From Thiosocius sp963753845 (lineage in GTDB: Bacteria; Pseudomonadota; Gammaproteobacteria; Chromatiales; Chromatiaceae): a stretch of 64,000 bases of DNA. The stretch spans positions 186,001 to 250,000 of the forward strand of contig CAVWEI010000036.1 of the NCBI GenBank assembly GCA_963753845.1. The letters are read 5' to 3'. The notes beneath the pieces were generated by a model that worked only from the letters and a program-made list of their open reading frames with translations, had not been told where the DNA came from and did no database searches. This document shows, piece after piece, positions 8,801-17,963 of the stretch. How positions within the stretch are numbered: the stretch's first letter is position 1; every line of letters begins with the position of its first letter. The translations under genes were made by a program, and so were the position numbers.

Positions 8801-9088
8801 CTATCCGGCACTCTGGCAGGTACAGTGGTAGTCGAACCTGTCGCGCACCGAGCGTAGCCTGTGCAACAGGTCTTCGCGGTCACCCTGGAATATGGCGACA
8901 CTCGGTGCATTGTGATCGAAGCGCTGATGGGCCTCGAGATCGGCTGCGGGCAGCCGGTCATCGCGTTGCTTGTCCGAGATCCCCCTGCACACCGGGCATT
9001 CATCGAGGACGCCACAGGCGAGATCGATCTCGATCGCGACCTTGTCGCGATCGGCCCCGGGTCGGCGCAAGAAATCAAGGATGCCCAT
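8801..9088 (-). CDS. Small CxxC-containing hypothetical protein, 95 aa
   Basis: Protein of 95 aa starting MGILDFLRRPGADRDKVAIE. It has a single CPVCRG motif near residue 32 and a CTC near the C-terminus, so it could bind a metal or form a disulfide. I do not recognise the family. It lies 45 bases beyond the protease gene on the same strand and probably shares its transcript, and it converges on hisC from the other side. An overlapping frame on the same strand (8794-9078) is Ser/Arg rich and is not preferred. Confidence 0.55.
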   Translation of the reverse strand: MGILDFLRRPGADRDKVAIEIDLACGVLDECPVCRGISDKQRDDRLPAADLEAHQRFDHNAPSVAIFQGDREDLLHRLRSVRDRFDYHCTCQSAG

Positions 9089-9133
9089 ATCGGTCCGGTC
9101 TCTTATATCTGGTTCAAAAGCCTGCCTGCCCGG

Positions 9134-10282
9134 TCAGCGCCCGCTGATCGAGGGGCGTTCACCGACGAACGCAACCAGGTCCTTTTCCTTGCCATCGCGA
9201 TAGATGGTGACGGTCAGCGGGCTGCCGGGCGCTTTGGCTGCGATCATTTCCAGCATCTGCGGTGAGTCGGCGATCTTCCGACGGTCGATACCGGTGATCA
9301 GGTCTCCAGGCTTGATCCCGGCCTTGGCCCCCGGCCCGTCGTCGAGTACCCCGGACACCAGGACCCCGGTATGGGAGCCGAAGCCGAGCGACTCGGCCAG
9401 CGCAGGCGTGAGGTTCTGGCCGGTCATACCCAGCCAGCCGCGAATGACCCGCCCGTGTTCGATGATCTGGCGCATGACCTCACTGGCCAGCTGGATCGGG
9501 ACCGCAAAACCGATGCCGTTGGACCCGCCGCTCTGCGAGAAGATGGCCGTGTTGATGCCGACCAGTTCACCCATGGCGTTGATCAGGGCGCCCCCCGAGT
9601 TGCCCGGGTTGATGGCCGCATCGGTCTGGATGAAGTTCTCAAAATCGGCAATGCCCAGCTGGTTGCGCCCGGTGGCACTGACGATGCCCATGGTCACCGT
9701 CTGGCCGACCCCGAAAGGGTTGCCGATCGCCATGACCACATCTCCCACCTGCAGCCGTTCCGAGCTGCCGATGCTGGCAAGCGTGAAATCGCTCCCGGCC
9801 GCCTGAAGGACGGCGATTTCGGTCTCCGGGTCACTGCCGACGATGCGTGCCGGCAGGCTGCGGCCATCGTCGAGCACCACCTCGATCTCGCTGGCACCCT
9901 GGATCACGTGGTTGTTGGTAAGCACATAACCGTTGTCGTCGACGATGACCCCGGAGCCGAGGCTGTTCTCGCGCTTGTAGCGCGGCCGGCCGGCCGACTC
10001 ACCGAAGAAGCGCCTGAGGCGCGGGTCTTCGAGCAGGGGATGCGGTTTTTCGCGGGTGATCTTGGTGGCGAAGACGTTCACCACCGACGGCGCGGCGCGC
10101 TGCACCGCGTCCGCGTAAGACACGGGTCCGCCGCTGCGCTCGAGCAGCACGGGTCTGGCCGGTGCGCCCGTGTCCCTTCCAACCAGATCGGGGCGCAGCA
10201 ACAATACCAGGAAGGCGGCTGCAAGCCCGGTGGAAACAGAGGTGAACAGGAAGGTGAATGCGCGGTACCACTTCATGCGCAT
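9134..10282 (-). CDS. DegS/AlgW-type periplasmic serine protease
   Basis: Trypsin-like HtrA-family protease, 382 aa, anchored by one N-terminal membrane segment (FTFLFTSVSTGLAAAFLVLL). Histidine is in VLTNNHVIQGASE, aspartate in DPETEIAVLQ, and the nucleophile in AAINPGNSGGALIN. A single C-terminal PDZ domain (about residues 275-370, GVLVSGVLDDGPGAKAGIKP) fits DegS/AlgW, which sense misfolded outer-membrane proteins and cleave the anti-sigma factor RseA/MucA, rather than DegP, which has two PDZ domains. An alternative ATG is two codons in, at 10276. Its start region faces the Nif3-like gene, 34 bases away. Confidence 0.9.
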   Translation of the reverse strand: MRMKWYRAFTFLFTSVSTGLAAAFLVLLLRPDLVGRDTGAPARPVLLERSGGPVSYADAVQRAAPSVVNVFATKITREKPHPLLEDPRLRRFFGESAGRPRYKRENSLGSGVIVDDNGYVLTNNHVIQGASEIEVVLDDGRSLPARIVGSDPETEIAVLQAAGSDFTLASIGSSERLQVGDVVMAIGNPFGVGQTVTMGIVSATGRNQLGIADFENFIQTDAAINPGNSGGALINAMGELVGINTAIFSQSGGSNGIGFAVPIQLASEVMRQIIEHGRVIRGWLGMTGQNLTPALAESLGFGSHTGVLVSGVLDDGPGAKAGIKPGDLITGIDRRKIADSPQMLEMIAAKAPGSPLTVTIYRDGKEKDLVAFVGERPSISGR

Positions 10283-10316
10283 ACACTATCACGCAAACAC
10301 ATTGACCAAATACGCC

Positions 10317-11063
10317 ATGCCCATGACCCAGCTCCAGGACATCGTCGCATACTGCAATCTGCGCCTGGACGTCGGCTCGTTCGACGACTATTGCCCGAAT
10401 GGCCTGCAGGTGGAAGGCCGCCCCGAGGTCGGCAGCATCGTTTCCGGGGTGACGGCGAGTCGGGCCCTGATCGATGCGGCCGCACAGGCAGGCGCCGATC
10501 TTCTGCTGGTACATCACGGCTACTTCTGGCGCGGCGAGCCGGCGCCCCTGGTCGGCGTCAAAGGGCGGCGGGTCAAGGCCCTGCTCGCGGCCGATATCAG
10601 TCTCCTGGCCTACCATCTGCCGCTCGATGCCCACCCGGATCTGGGCAACAATCGCCAGCTGGCGATCGCCCTGGGATTCGACAACGCGACCGCGGTCGAC
10701 GGCCTGTTGTGGGGCGTGGAGCTTTCCCGGGCCATGCCCGCAGCCGACCTCGTTGCGCGCGTCGATTCAGCGCTGGGACGCAAACCATTGGTGATCGGAC
10801 CGCAGTCGCCGGTGCGGCGTATTGCCTGGTGCACCGGTGCCGCTCAGGGAATGATCGGGCAGGCCGCGGCCGCCGGGTTCGATGCCTTCATCAGCGGTGA
10901 GGTCTCCGAACAGACCGTGCATGAGGCGCGGGAGCTCGAAATTCTCTACCTGTCAGCGGGCCACCATGCCACGGAGCGCTATGGTGTCCAGGCCCTGGGA
11001 AACGAGCTGGCCGAGCGTTTCGGCCTGAATCATCGATTTATCGACATCTCCAATCCGGTCTGA
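10317..11063 (+). CDS. Nif3-like dinuclear metal-centre protein (YbgI family)
   Basis: Member of the Nif3/YbgI (GTP cyclohydrolase I type 2-like) family, 248 aa, matching the usual length of about 247. The start MPMTQLQDIVAYCNLRLDVG is followed by DDYCPNGLQVEG, a conserved opening. Metal-ligand candidates are in DLLLVHHGYFW, LLAYHLPLDAHPDLG and the C-terminal AGHHATERYGV. Homologues bind two metal ions; the true substrate is not settled. The chosen ATG avoids overlap with the divergent protease gene; a second ATG is two codons later. Confidence 0.9.
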   Translation: MPMTQLQDIVAYCNLRLDVGSFDDYCPNGLQVEGRPEVGSIVSGVTASRALIDAAAQAGADLLLVHHGYFWRGEPAPLVGVKGRRVKALLAADISLLAYHLPLDAHPDLGNNRQLAIALGFDNATAVDGLLWGVELSRAMPAADLVARVDSALGRKPLVIGPQSPVRRIAWCTGAAQGMIGQAAAAGFDAFISGEVSEQTVHEARELEILYLSAGHHATERYGVQALGNELAERFGLNHRFIDISNPV

Positions 11064-11253
11064 GCGCGGGCCGGAAAACGGCATTGCCCGGCCCGGCCAA
11101 TGCTCGTCATGGAAACCATGTTCTTGACCGGGGAAAGCCCATGCTGGAGAATCCGGAATCGATTAGGGAAATTCAGCATATTCTGAAAGATGCGATCCGG
11201 ACACGGGAGCGCGTCATCAGCCCTTTTTATCTCGGGTCTTTGGGAGTCCACTA

Positions 11254-11862
11254 ATGAGTTCAGAAGGCGTAGACCTCAAGAAACGTCGCTTCCTGACTGC
11301 CTCCACGGCGGTTGTCGGGGCGGTGGGTGTCGGTTTTGCCGCCGTGCCCTTCATCGCGTCATGGAACCCGTCTGAGCGGGCCAAGGCACTCGGCGCCCCG
11401 GAAGAGGCGGATGTCAGCAACCTCGAGCCCGGTGGCCTGTTGCGTGTGAAATGGCGTGGCAAGGTGACCTGGGTGGTGCGGCGCACCGAGCAGAGTATCG
11501 CCGACCTGAAGACCCTCGACAGCGAGCTGGCGGATCCGAATTCCGACGTCGAGACCCAGCAGCCGCCCTATGCCAAGAATGCGACCCGATCGATCAAGCC
11601 CGAATATGCCGTGTTGGTTGGTATCTGCACCCATCTGGGCTGCTCGCCGGCCTACCGGCCGGAAGTGGCCCCGGCTGATCTCGGACCGGACTGGAAGGGT
11701 GGTTTCTTCTGTGCCTGCCACGGTTCGAGATTCGATCTCGCCGGCCGTGTCTTCAAGGGCGTCCCGGCGCCTACCAACCTGGTGGTGCCGCCACACCAGT
11801 ACCTGTCTGACGATGTGATCCTCATCGGTGTCCATACCGATGCTGCCGGAGGTGCCGCATGA
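11254..11862 (+). CDS. petA: Ubiquinol-cytochrome c reductase Rieske iron-sulfur subunit PetA
   Basis: Rieske 2Fe-2S protein of the cytochrome bc1 complex, 202 aa. An N-terminal Tat-like start (KKRRFLTASTAVVGAVGVGF) anchors it in the inner membrane. The cluster-binding motifs are CTHLGCSP and CACHGSRFD, separated by a spacer containing GPDWKGGFF. The stop overlaps the petB start by four bases. The 190 bases upstream hold no gene and probably contain the operon promoter, but I see no convincing boxes. Confidence 0.96.
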   Translation: MSSEGVDLKKRRFLTASTAVVGAVGVGFAAVPFIASWNPSERAKALGAPEEADVSNLEPGGLLRVKWRGKVTWVVRRTEQSIADLKTLDSELADPNSDVETQQPPYAKNATRSIKPEYAVLVGICTHLGCSPAYRPEVAPADLGPDWKGGFFCACHGSRFDLAGRVFKGVPAPTNLVVPPHQYLSDDVILIGVHTDAAGGAA

Positions 11863-13079
11863 GCTTCATGAACTGGATCGACGAGCGCTTCCCGGCCACC
11901 AAGGTCTGGAACGAGCACCTGGCGCAATACTACGCGCCCAAGAACTTCAACTTCTGGTACTTCTTCGGCTCGCTGGCCATGCTGGTGCTGGTGCTGCAGA
12001 TCGTCACCGGGGTCTGGCTGGCGATGCTATATAAGCCATCGGCCGACGATGCGTTCGCCTCGGTCGAGTACATCATGCGCGACGTCGACTACGGTTGGTT
12101 GCTGCGCTACCTGCACTCGACCGGCGCCTCTGCGTTCTTCCTGGTGGTCTATCTGCACATGTTCCGCGCCTTGATCTACGGCTCGCATCGCCGACCGCGC
12201 GAGTTGCTGTGGATCATCGGCGTGATCATCTATGTCGCCATGATGGCTACGGCGTTCATGGGCTATCTGCTGCCCTGGGGCCAGATGTCTTACTGGGGTG
12301 CCCAGGTCATCGTGAACCTGTTCGCCGCCGTGCCTTTCGGGATCGGTGAGCCGCTTTCTATCTGGATCCGCGGCGACTACGTCATCTCGGACGCCACCCT
12401 CAACAGGTTCTTTGCACTGCACTTTCTGTTGCCGTTCGTGCTCGCCGCGCTGGTGTTCATACACATCGTCGCGCTTCACAAGGTGGGCTCGAACAACCCG
12501 GACGGGATCGAGATCAAGAAGAACAAGGACGAAAACGGTATCCCTAAAGACGGCATCCCGTTCCATCCCTACTACTCGGTCAAGGACATCGTAGGGATCG
12601 GGGTGTTCATGATCTTCTTCTCCGCGATCGTTTTCTTCGCGCCTGATTTCTATGGTCTGTTCCTGGAGCCGCCAAACTTTGAGCCAGCCAACCCGCTGAA
12701 GACGCCCCTCCACATCGCCCCGGTCTGGTATTTCACGCCGTTCTACGCAATGTTGCGTGCCGTACCGCCGATGCTCAACTCGCAGTTCCCGGGTGTGGTC
12801 GTGATGTTCGGTGCGATCATCGTGCTGTTCTTCCTGCCATGGCTGGATCGCAGTCCCGTGAAATCGATCCGTTACAAAGGCCCGATCTTCAAGATCGCCG
12901 TCGCAATCTTCGTGGTGACCTTCGTGATGCTCGCCTGGCTGGGCATGCAGTCCTCCACGCCGGCCAAGACACTGCTGGCACAGATCTTCACGACACTGTA
13001 CTTCGCGTTCTTCCTGCTCATGCCGTTCTACAGCAAGATGGACAAGACCAAGCCAGTGCCGGAGAGGGTAACGAAATGA
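11859..13079 (+). CDS. petB: Cytochrome b subunit of the bc1 complex PetB
   Basis: Membrane quinol-oxidising subunit, 406 aa. Haem-ligand histidines are in LRYLHSTGAS plus VVYLHMFRAL, and in FALHFLLPF plus FIHIVALHKVG. The quinol-site motif reads PVWYFTPFYA instead of the mitochondrial PEWY, a variant I associate with beta/gammaproteobacteria. The region around residue 230 contains the loop EIKKNKDENGIPKDGIPFHP. The gene overlaps petA by ATGA and petC by ATGA. Confidence 0.96.
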   Translation: MSFMNWIDERFPATKVWNEHLAQYYAPKNFNFWYFFGSLAMLVLVLQIVTGVWLAMLYKPSADDAFASVEYIMRDVDYGWLLRYLHSTGASAFFLVVYLHMFRALIYGSHRRPRELLWIIGVIIYVAMMATAFMGYLLPWGQMSYWGAQVIVNLFAAVPFGIGEPLSIWIRGDYVISDATLNRFFALHFLLPFVLAALVFIHIVALHKVGSNNPDGIEIKKNKDENGIPKDGIPFHPYYSVKDIVGIGVFMIFFSAIVFFAPDFYGLFLEPPNFEPANPLKTPLHIAPVWYFTPFYAMLRAVPPMLNSQFPGVVVMFGAIIVLFFLPWLDRSPVKSIRYKGPIFKIAVAIFVVTFVMLAWLGMQSSTPAKTLLAQIFTTLYFAFFLLMPFYSKMDKTKPVPERVTK

Positions 13080-13888
13080 AGAAGCTGATCGCTGTAATTT
13101 CCCTGGCTCTGATGCCTCTCACCGGCATGGCCTCCGGTGGCGAAGTACACCTGGAGAAGGCGAACATTGATCTGAGCAATCATGCTGCCATCCAGCGTGG
13201 TGCCAAGCTGTTCGTGAACTACTGCATGGGCTGCCATTCAGCCAAGTACGTCCGCTACAAGCTGCTTACCGAGGTGGGTCTCAGCCAGACGGACATCGAG
13301 GACAACCTGATGTTCTCCGGTGGCAAGCTCGGTGATCTGATGACGATTTCCATGACGGAAACGGACGCCAGTACCTGGTTTGGTGCCCCTGCACCGGATC
13401 TTACCCTGACCGCGCGCATCAAGAGTGGTGGTGCGGACTGGATCTACAGTTACCTCAAGGGATTTTATCTGGATCCATCACGCCCGATGGGGGTGAACAA
13501 TACCGTGTTCCCGAACGTCGGCATGCCGCACGTGCTGTGGGAGATGCAAGGTGTTCAGGCCCCCGTGTACCGCTACGAGGTGCATCATGACGGTCATTCG
13601 GTTGCGGCGTTCGACAACGAGGCGGAAGCAGATGCCTACGTGAAAGAAAAGGGCGAAGGCTACCGGCTGGAACGCGTGGTCGATCGCCTGGAAATGACCC
13701 TGCCGGGCAGCATGACGGCGCCGGAGTACGAACAGGTTGCGCGTGATCTTGCCACCTTCCTCGCCTACATCTCCGAGCCGATGAAGCTGGAGCGTCAGCG
13801 CATGGGGGTTTGGGTGATCCTGTTCCTGGTGGTCTTCACCGTTCTTGCCTACCTGATGAAGAAGGAGTGGTGGAAGGACATCCACTGA
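13076..13888 (+). CDS. petC: Cytochrome c1 PetC
   Basis: Haem c subunit of the bc1 complex, 270 aa, exported by the signal peptide MKKLIAVISLALMPLTGMAS. The haem motif CMGCHSAKYVRY is near residue 50 and a candidate distal methionine is in VGMPHVLWEM. The C-terminal membrane anchor is MGVWVILFLVVFTVLAYLM. The ATG at 13076 overlaps the petB stop; a longer in-frame reading lies inside petB and is not used. A strong terminator follows within 30 bases. Confidence 0.95.
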   Translation: MKKLIAVISLALMPLTGMASGGEVHLEKANIDLSNHAAIQRGAKLFVNYCMGCHSAKYVRYKLLTEVGLSQTDIEDNLMFSGGKLGDLMTISMTETDASTWFGAPAPDLTLTARIKSGGADWIYSYLKGFYLDPSRPMGVNNTVFPNVGMPHVLWEMQGVQAPVYRYEVHHDGHSVAAFDNEAEADAYVKEKGEGYRLERVVDRLEMTLPGSMTAPEYEQVARDLATFLAYISEPMKLERQRMGVWVILFLVVFTVLAYLMKKEWWKDIH

Positions 13889-13914
13889 CAAGCAAACTCA
13901 GTTGCTGAAAAATG

Positions 13915-13953
13915 GAAGGCGCATAGTCTGATATACTATGCGCCTTCTTTATT
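13915..13953 (+). terminator. Rho-independent terminator of petABC
   Basis: A perfect 12-bp stem (GAAGGCGCATAG at 13915-13926 pairing with CTATGCGCCTTC at 13936-13947) encloses a nine-base loop and runs into TTTATT. It sits 27 bases after the petC stop and before sspA. Confidence 0.92.
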
Positions 13954-13999
13954 CCGGCCTTTCAATCCCCTGGCCGGATGCGATCTGGAGAGATTATTG

Positions 14000-14626
14000 A
14001 TGACCGCCGTCGCCGCCCGCCGATCCGTGATGACCCTGTTTTCCGATCCACAGAGTCTGCACAGTCACCGGGTTCGAATGGTACTGGCCGAAAAGAATGT
14101 CACCTGCGACATTGTTGACGTCGATCCGCTGAACCTCCCCGAAGACGTGATCGACCTCAATCCCTACGGCACCGTGCCGACCCTGGTCGATCGTGATCTC
14201 GCCCTGTACGACTCGCGCATCATATGCGAATACCTGGACGAGCGTTTTCCGCACCCGCCGCTGTTGCCGGTCGACCCCGTGTCGCGCGCCAGTTCGCGCC
14301 TGTACATGTATCGGGTGGAAAACGACTGGTACGGCCTGGTCGATCAGATTCTCGCCGGCGGCAAGGCGGCCACCAAGGCGCGCAAGGAACTGCGCGAGGG
14401 CCTGACCGCAGCGGCGCCCGTGCTGGCCCATAACACCTTCTTCATGAGTGACGAGTTCACCATGGTGGATGCCAGCATCGCGCCCCTGTTGTGGCGTCTG
14501 CCCGCACTGGGCGTGGAGATTCCCGGCCAGGCCGCGAAGCAGGTCAATGTGTATGCCGGCAATCTGTTCACCCGCAATGGCTTTATCGCCAGCCTGACGG
14601 AAGAAGAGCGCGAGATGCGTCGCTAG
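14000..14626 (+). CDS. sspA: Stringent starvation protein A (glutathione S-transferase fold)
   Basis: RNA-polymerase-associated regulator with a GST fold, 208 aa from ATG 14000 (TTG 13997 just upstream is possible). The thioredoxin-like half begins MTLFSDPQSLHSHRVRMVLA and has no active-site cysteine, as in SspA. LNPYGTVPTLVDRDLALYDS and the YLDERFPHPPLLPVD segment are conserved. The order petABC-sspA-sspB is widespread in gammaproteobacteria. The stop codon forms part of the left arm of the repeat at 14623-14884. Confidence 0.94.
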   Translation: MTAVAARRSVMTLFSDPQSLHSHRVRMVLAEKNVTCDIVDVDPLNLPEDVIDLNPYGTVPTLVDRDLALYDSRIICEYLDERFPHPPLLPVDPVSRASSRLYMYRVENDWYGLVDQILAGGKAATKARKELREGLTAAAPVLAHNTFFMSDEFTMVDASIAPLLWRLPALGVEIPGQAAKQVNVYAGNLFTRNGFIASLTEEEREMRR

Positions 14627-14884
14627 CCCGCATCCGTCACCAGCCGCACCCGGACCCAAACGCAAGTGAATGAAATATCGGTTGAAATCACCAAGTACAG
14701 ACGAACGCCAAAAATACAGTGTGTCCCCGGTCCGGGCGCTATCCCGGCCCTGGCTGGTCCACGCGCGCCTGTGCTTGCGCTTCGTTCAACCCATAGCTAC
14801 GGCTATGGCTTTCAGTCCAGCGCGGCGCCCAGCCACACCTGTCCTCAGCCAGCATCCGGGCTGCCGGTGACGGATGCGGGCTAG
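14623..14884. repeat. REP-like palindromic unit split by about 200 bases
   Basis: The arms CTAGCCCGCATCCGTCACC (14623-14641) and GGTGACGGATGCGGGCTAG (14866-14884) form a perfect 19-bp inverted repeat between sspA and sspB. The same palindrome occurs almost uninterrupted at 22402-22457. Next to the right arm is AGCCAGCATCCGGGCTGCC, which matches the core of that other copy. The intervening 200 or so bases contain CCATAGCTACGGCTATGG, a local palindrome, and no gene. The unit may act as a transcript-end structure between sspA and sspB. Confidence 0.8.
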
Positions 14885-14921
14885 TAGCAGCGTCACCCCT
14901 CGCCCAGGCAGGCTGTACTCC

Positions 14922-15314
14922 ATGACATCCAATCGCCCGTATCTGATTCGAGCACTTTACGAATGGCTGGTCGACAACGAGTTGACGCCATACCTGCTGG
15001 TCGATGCGAAGCGCGACTCGGTGCACGTGCCCACCCAGTACGTGGAAGAGGGGCGGATCGTGCTCAACGTCAGCCCGAGCGCGGTGCGGAACCTTTCGCT
15101 CGCCAATGACCTGATTGCCTTCGAGGCGCGCTTCGGCGGGTCGGCATTTCCCATCTCGCTGCCGCCCGATGCGGTGCTCGGCGTTTATGCGCGTGAAAAT
15201 AGCAAGGGCATGTTGTTTCCGGAAGAGGATGTGAAGGAACAACCGGAGCCGCCTCAGACTGACCCACCCTCGCCACCACCCAGTGGCAGGCCCTCGCTCA
15301 AGGTCGTCAAGTAA
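14922..15314 (+). CDS. sspB: ClpXP protease specificity-enhancing factor SspB
   Basis: Adaptor that binds ssrA-tagged proteins and delivers them to ClpXP, 130 aa. The start MTSNRPYLIRALYEWLVDNE is canonical. The conserved core includes HVPTQYVEEGRIVLNVSPSA and FEARFGGSAFPISLPPDAVL with YARENSKGM. The acidic/proline tail (PPQTDPPSPPPSG) ends in RPSLKVVK, the ClpX-docking peptide. An in-frame start upstream at 14874 would lie in the repeat and is not preferred. Confidence 0.95.
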   Translation: MTSNRPYLIRALYEWLVDNELTPYLLVDAKRDSVHVPTQYVEEGRIVLNVSPSAVRNLSLANDLIAFEARFGGSAFPISLPPDAVLGVYARENSKGMLFPEEDVKEQPEPPQTDPPSPPPSGRPSLKVVK

Positions 15315-15334
15315 CCCTGTTCAGGAGGCCCCCT

Positions 15335-15715
15335 TCAGCGATCCTTGCGTCTGAACGGCACGACCTTGCCGTCTTTGAACTGCGGTGATTCCTGCCCATC
15401 GATCACCTTTTCCTCCGGATCGGGCAGGCCGTCATCGATGAGTTCCAGGCGGGTGCCCAGCATCAGCACGTAGCCAGTGCGCCGGCCGGCGCCTTCGATA
15501 CTGAAATCGAAGCGAAACATGCGCCGGATACGCAGTCCTTCTTTGGTCCAGCGGATGCCCATGCGTACCAGAACCACGGTGCCGTCCAGAAACTGCAGAC
15601 CACGGTTCCGGCAATAACGCTGAACCAGGGTGGTGGCAAACTCGCGCGCCCGCGCGCCGTCGAGCCAGAACATCAGCGCGCCACCGGCCAGCAGCAGCCA
15701 GAAGAGATAATTCAC
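15335..15715 (-). CDS. DUF3301 family membrane-anchored protein
   Basis: A 126-aa protein with one N-terminal membrane segment (MNYLFWLLLAGGALMFWLDG) followed by the DUF3301 body: RYCRNRGLQFLDGTVVLV, then RRMFRFDFSIEGAGRRTGYV. The C-terminus is charged (KVVPFRRKDR). Function is unknown. It converges on sspB with a 20-base gap. Confidence is high that the gene is real, moderate for the family name. Confidence 0.8.
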   Translation of the reverse strand: MNYLFWLLLAGGALMFWLDGARAREFATTLVQRYCRNRGLQFLDGTVVLVRMGIRWTKEGLRIRRMFRFDFSIEGAGRRTGYVLMLGTRLELIDDGLPDPEEKVIDGQESPQFKDGKVVPFRRKDR

Positions 15716-15917
15716 CTGCTATCGTCCCATGTCCGGCATCGGGTCCATGTCTGCATTCCGCCTGTGTAGCCTCCGCATCTGCCGCGCCTCTCCTGAACCT
15801 GCACATGAACAAAGAAACGTCGTCGGGCGTGATTCGAAATCATCGGGCCTTCCAACGAGTCTGCAAAATAGCACGTGTGTGGCGCGATAGCTGTTTGCGC
15901 TCCGGCAGTCGTGGTTT

Positions 15918-17087
15918 CTATGACCACAGTGATTCATAGCTGTTGTAGGCGGTTCCCCAGGCAAAGCCCGTGGATACCCTGCGCTTCATCAGCTTGATCT
16001 GGTGTGCGGTTTCGGTCGGATTGAACAGTGCCTCATCGATCGCCGCGGCCAGGGTCGCCGCGTCGCCGGGTTCGAACAGGTACGGATAGTAACTCCCCAG
16101 GACCTCCGGGATGCCGCCTGTGCGCGCAGCGGTTATCGGGGTGCCGAGATAGCCGGCCTCCAGCAGTGGCAGGCCGAATGCCTCCTCGCGTGACGGCTGC
16201 ACCAGCAGGCGCGCATGCCGGATGGCGCTCAGGGTACTCGAATGGTCAAGGTCGGGTATGAAGAAGACGTGGTCCTGCAGGCCGAGCTGCCGGGCCATGC
16301 CGCGCAGGGTCTGCAGGTAGGGTGTGCTGCGCCCGATCAGCACCAGTGCCGATTTGAGGCCGTCACGCAGCAGCGTGGTATAGGCCTGCAGCAGCAGATC
16401 CTGTCCCTTCCGGTGTTCATAGGCGGCAACATTGACCAGGTAGCTGTCGAAGTCTCCGATGTCGGGTCTGAAATCATCTTGCATGCTCTGTTCGACTTCG
16501 GCGATGTTTATGCCGTTGTGGATGGTACAGATTCGCCCCTCATCCAGTTTCAGAGATGCCTGGGCGCGCCGTGCGAGATATTCGGAGCAGCACACGATCC
16601 GGTCTCCCTGCCTGAGCATCCAGCGAGCCATAGGCTTGGCGGTTGCAGCAGATTCTTCGATACCGGTAATGTCCGTGCCGTGCAGCGAGAAGAACAGTGG
16701 TGCCTTGATGCGACGCAGGACCCGCAACAGCGCGAAAACCGAGTAACTCAGGTCGGGGTGATGCAGGTTTAGCACCTGAACGTTGTTGCCCTCGAGAAAC
16801 GCACGCCAGACACGTATCTCTTTGCGCAGCTTGTGGGCGAACACGGCCAGGTTGCGCCCGGGGTGCTCGCTCGACAAGGGTGCCCGCAGCCGCCCGCTGA
16901 CCAGCCTGATACCTTCGAACTCGCCTTCGTGGAAGTTTTCCCGAGAAGGGTCGGCGCAGAAGATGATCGGTTGCCACAGCCCCCGGCTGGCCGTTTCGCG
17001 TGCCAGGTTGATGACCACCCGGTTCACGCCGCTGGCCACCGAGAGGTCCCAGGGCAGTACGAAAAGAACGCTGCGCGGATGGCTCAT
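15918..17087 (-). CDS. Glycosyltransferase family 4 protein
   Basis: GT-B fold glycosyltransferase, 389 aa. The N-terminal domain begins SVLFVLPWDLSVASGVNRVV, with the acceptor loop. The C-terminal donor-binding domain has VNVAAYEHRKGQDLLLQAY and the GT4 signature PSREEAFGLPLLEAGYLGTP, including the E-x7-E pair, then ARTGGIPEVLG. Substrates cannot be told from sequence; polysaccharide or lipopolysaccharide decoration is likely. It is a single-gene unit on the minus strand, separated from DUF3301 by about 200 bases with no gene. Confidence 0.88.
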   Translation of the reverse strand: MSHPRSVLFVLPWDLSVASGVNRVVINLARETASRGLWQPIIFCADPSRENFHEGEFEGIRLVSGRLRAPLSSEHPGRNLAVFAHKLRKEIRVWRAFLEGNNVQVLNLHHPDLSYSVFALLRVLRRIKAPLFFSLHGTDITGIEESAATAKPMARWMLRQGDRIVCCSEYLARRAQASLKLDEGRICTIHNGINIAEVEQSMQDDFRPDIGDFDSYLVNVAAYEHRKGQDLLLQAYTTLLRDGLKSALVLIGRSTPYLQTLRGMARQLGLQDHVFFIPDLDHSSTLSAIRHARLLVQPSREEAFGLPLLEAGYLGTPITAARTGGIPEVLGSYYPYLFEPGDAATLAAAIDEALFNPTETAHQIKLMKRRVSTGFAWGTAYNSYESLWS

Positions 17088-17159
17088 ATCGACTTCCCTG
17101 CGGTGACGATGCCCACTGCGTGTTTAGTGCCCTATTCAGGGTACTGGATCTGACCCAGG

Positions 17160-17963
17160 CTATTCGGTGAGGCGATCTCGTCGCAACCTCGATCGCCGGT
17201 CAAACAGCCGCTTCGATCCGATTATGACTGCAGTCATGCTCCCCAGCCCTGTGCCAGCGGCGATCAGGAACAGGATGAGCAGCTGGTACTTCGCCGCTTC
17301 CATCGGCGGGCTGCCTGCCAGTATCTGGCCGGTCATCATACCCGGCAGGCTCACGATACCAGCGGTACTCATGGAATTCACGATCGGGATCAGGCCGGAA
17401 CGCAACGCCTCGCGCCGGATATCACCGATCGCCTCTGCCGCACTCTGGCCGAGTGCAAGCCGCGTCTCTATCTGGCCGGCTTTCTCCAGCGTCTGGCGCG
17501 TAAGGTTGTCGAGAGACACCGCGATACCCGTCATGGTGTTGCCGAGCAGCATCCCCAGCAGTGGTATGGCGTACTGCGGCAGATACCAGGGCTCGGGCTG
17601 CAACAATACAAGCAGGGCCAGCACCGCGATCGAGAACGAGGACAGAAACATCGACAGGGCGCCGGTGCCATAGCCCCAGATGCCCCTCAGGCGATGCTTC
17701 TGCCTTGCCATCACCTCGTAGCCGGCAACCCCCAGCATCACCGCAGCCAGGGCGGCCACCAGCCAGGGGTTGTCGCTGCTGAACAGGGCCTTGAGCACCA
17801 GACCGAGCAGCAAAAGCTGAACGGTGCTGCGCGCTGCGGCGATCAGTACGCGGCGGCCAATGCCCAGGCGCAGTTGCCACGACAGACCCGCCAGCAGCAA
17901 CACCAGGCTCGATGCAATCCCCAGATCGAGCGGGCTGAGGATAATCAGGCCTTCACTCTGCAT
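17160..17963 (-). CDS. fetB: ABC transporter permease, FetB (UPF0014) family
   Basis: Membrane protein of 267 aa with about seven hydrophobic segments. It has the UPF0014/FetB hallmarks RSTVQLLLLGLVLKALF, IPLLGMLLGNTMTGIAVSLD and IVNSMSTAGIVSLPGMMTGQ, then ILAGSPPMEAAKYQ. In E. coli FetAB is an iron exporter linked to oxidative-stress tolerance. The start overlaps the end of the ATPase gene upstream by 11 bases, so the two are coupled. Confidence 0.88.
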   Translation of the reverse strand: MQSEGLIILSPLDLGIASSLVLLLAGLSWQLRLGIGRRVLIAAARSTVQLLLLGLVLKALFSSDNPWLVAALAAVMLGVAGYEVMARQKHRLRGIWGYGTGALSMFLSSFSIAVLALLVLLQPEPWYLPQYAIPLLGMLLGNTMTGIAVSLDNLTRQTLEKAGQIETRLALGQSAAEAIGDIRREALRSGLIPIVNSMSTAGIVSLPGMMTGQILAGSPPMEAAKYQLLILFLIAAGTGLGSMTAVIIGSKRLFDRRSRLRRDRLTE

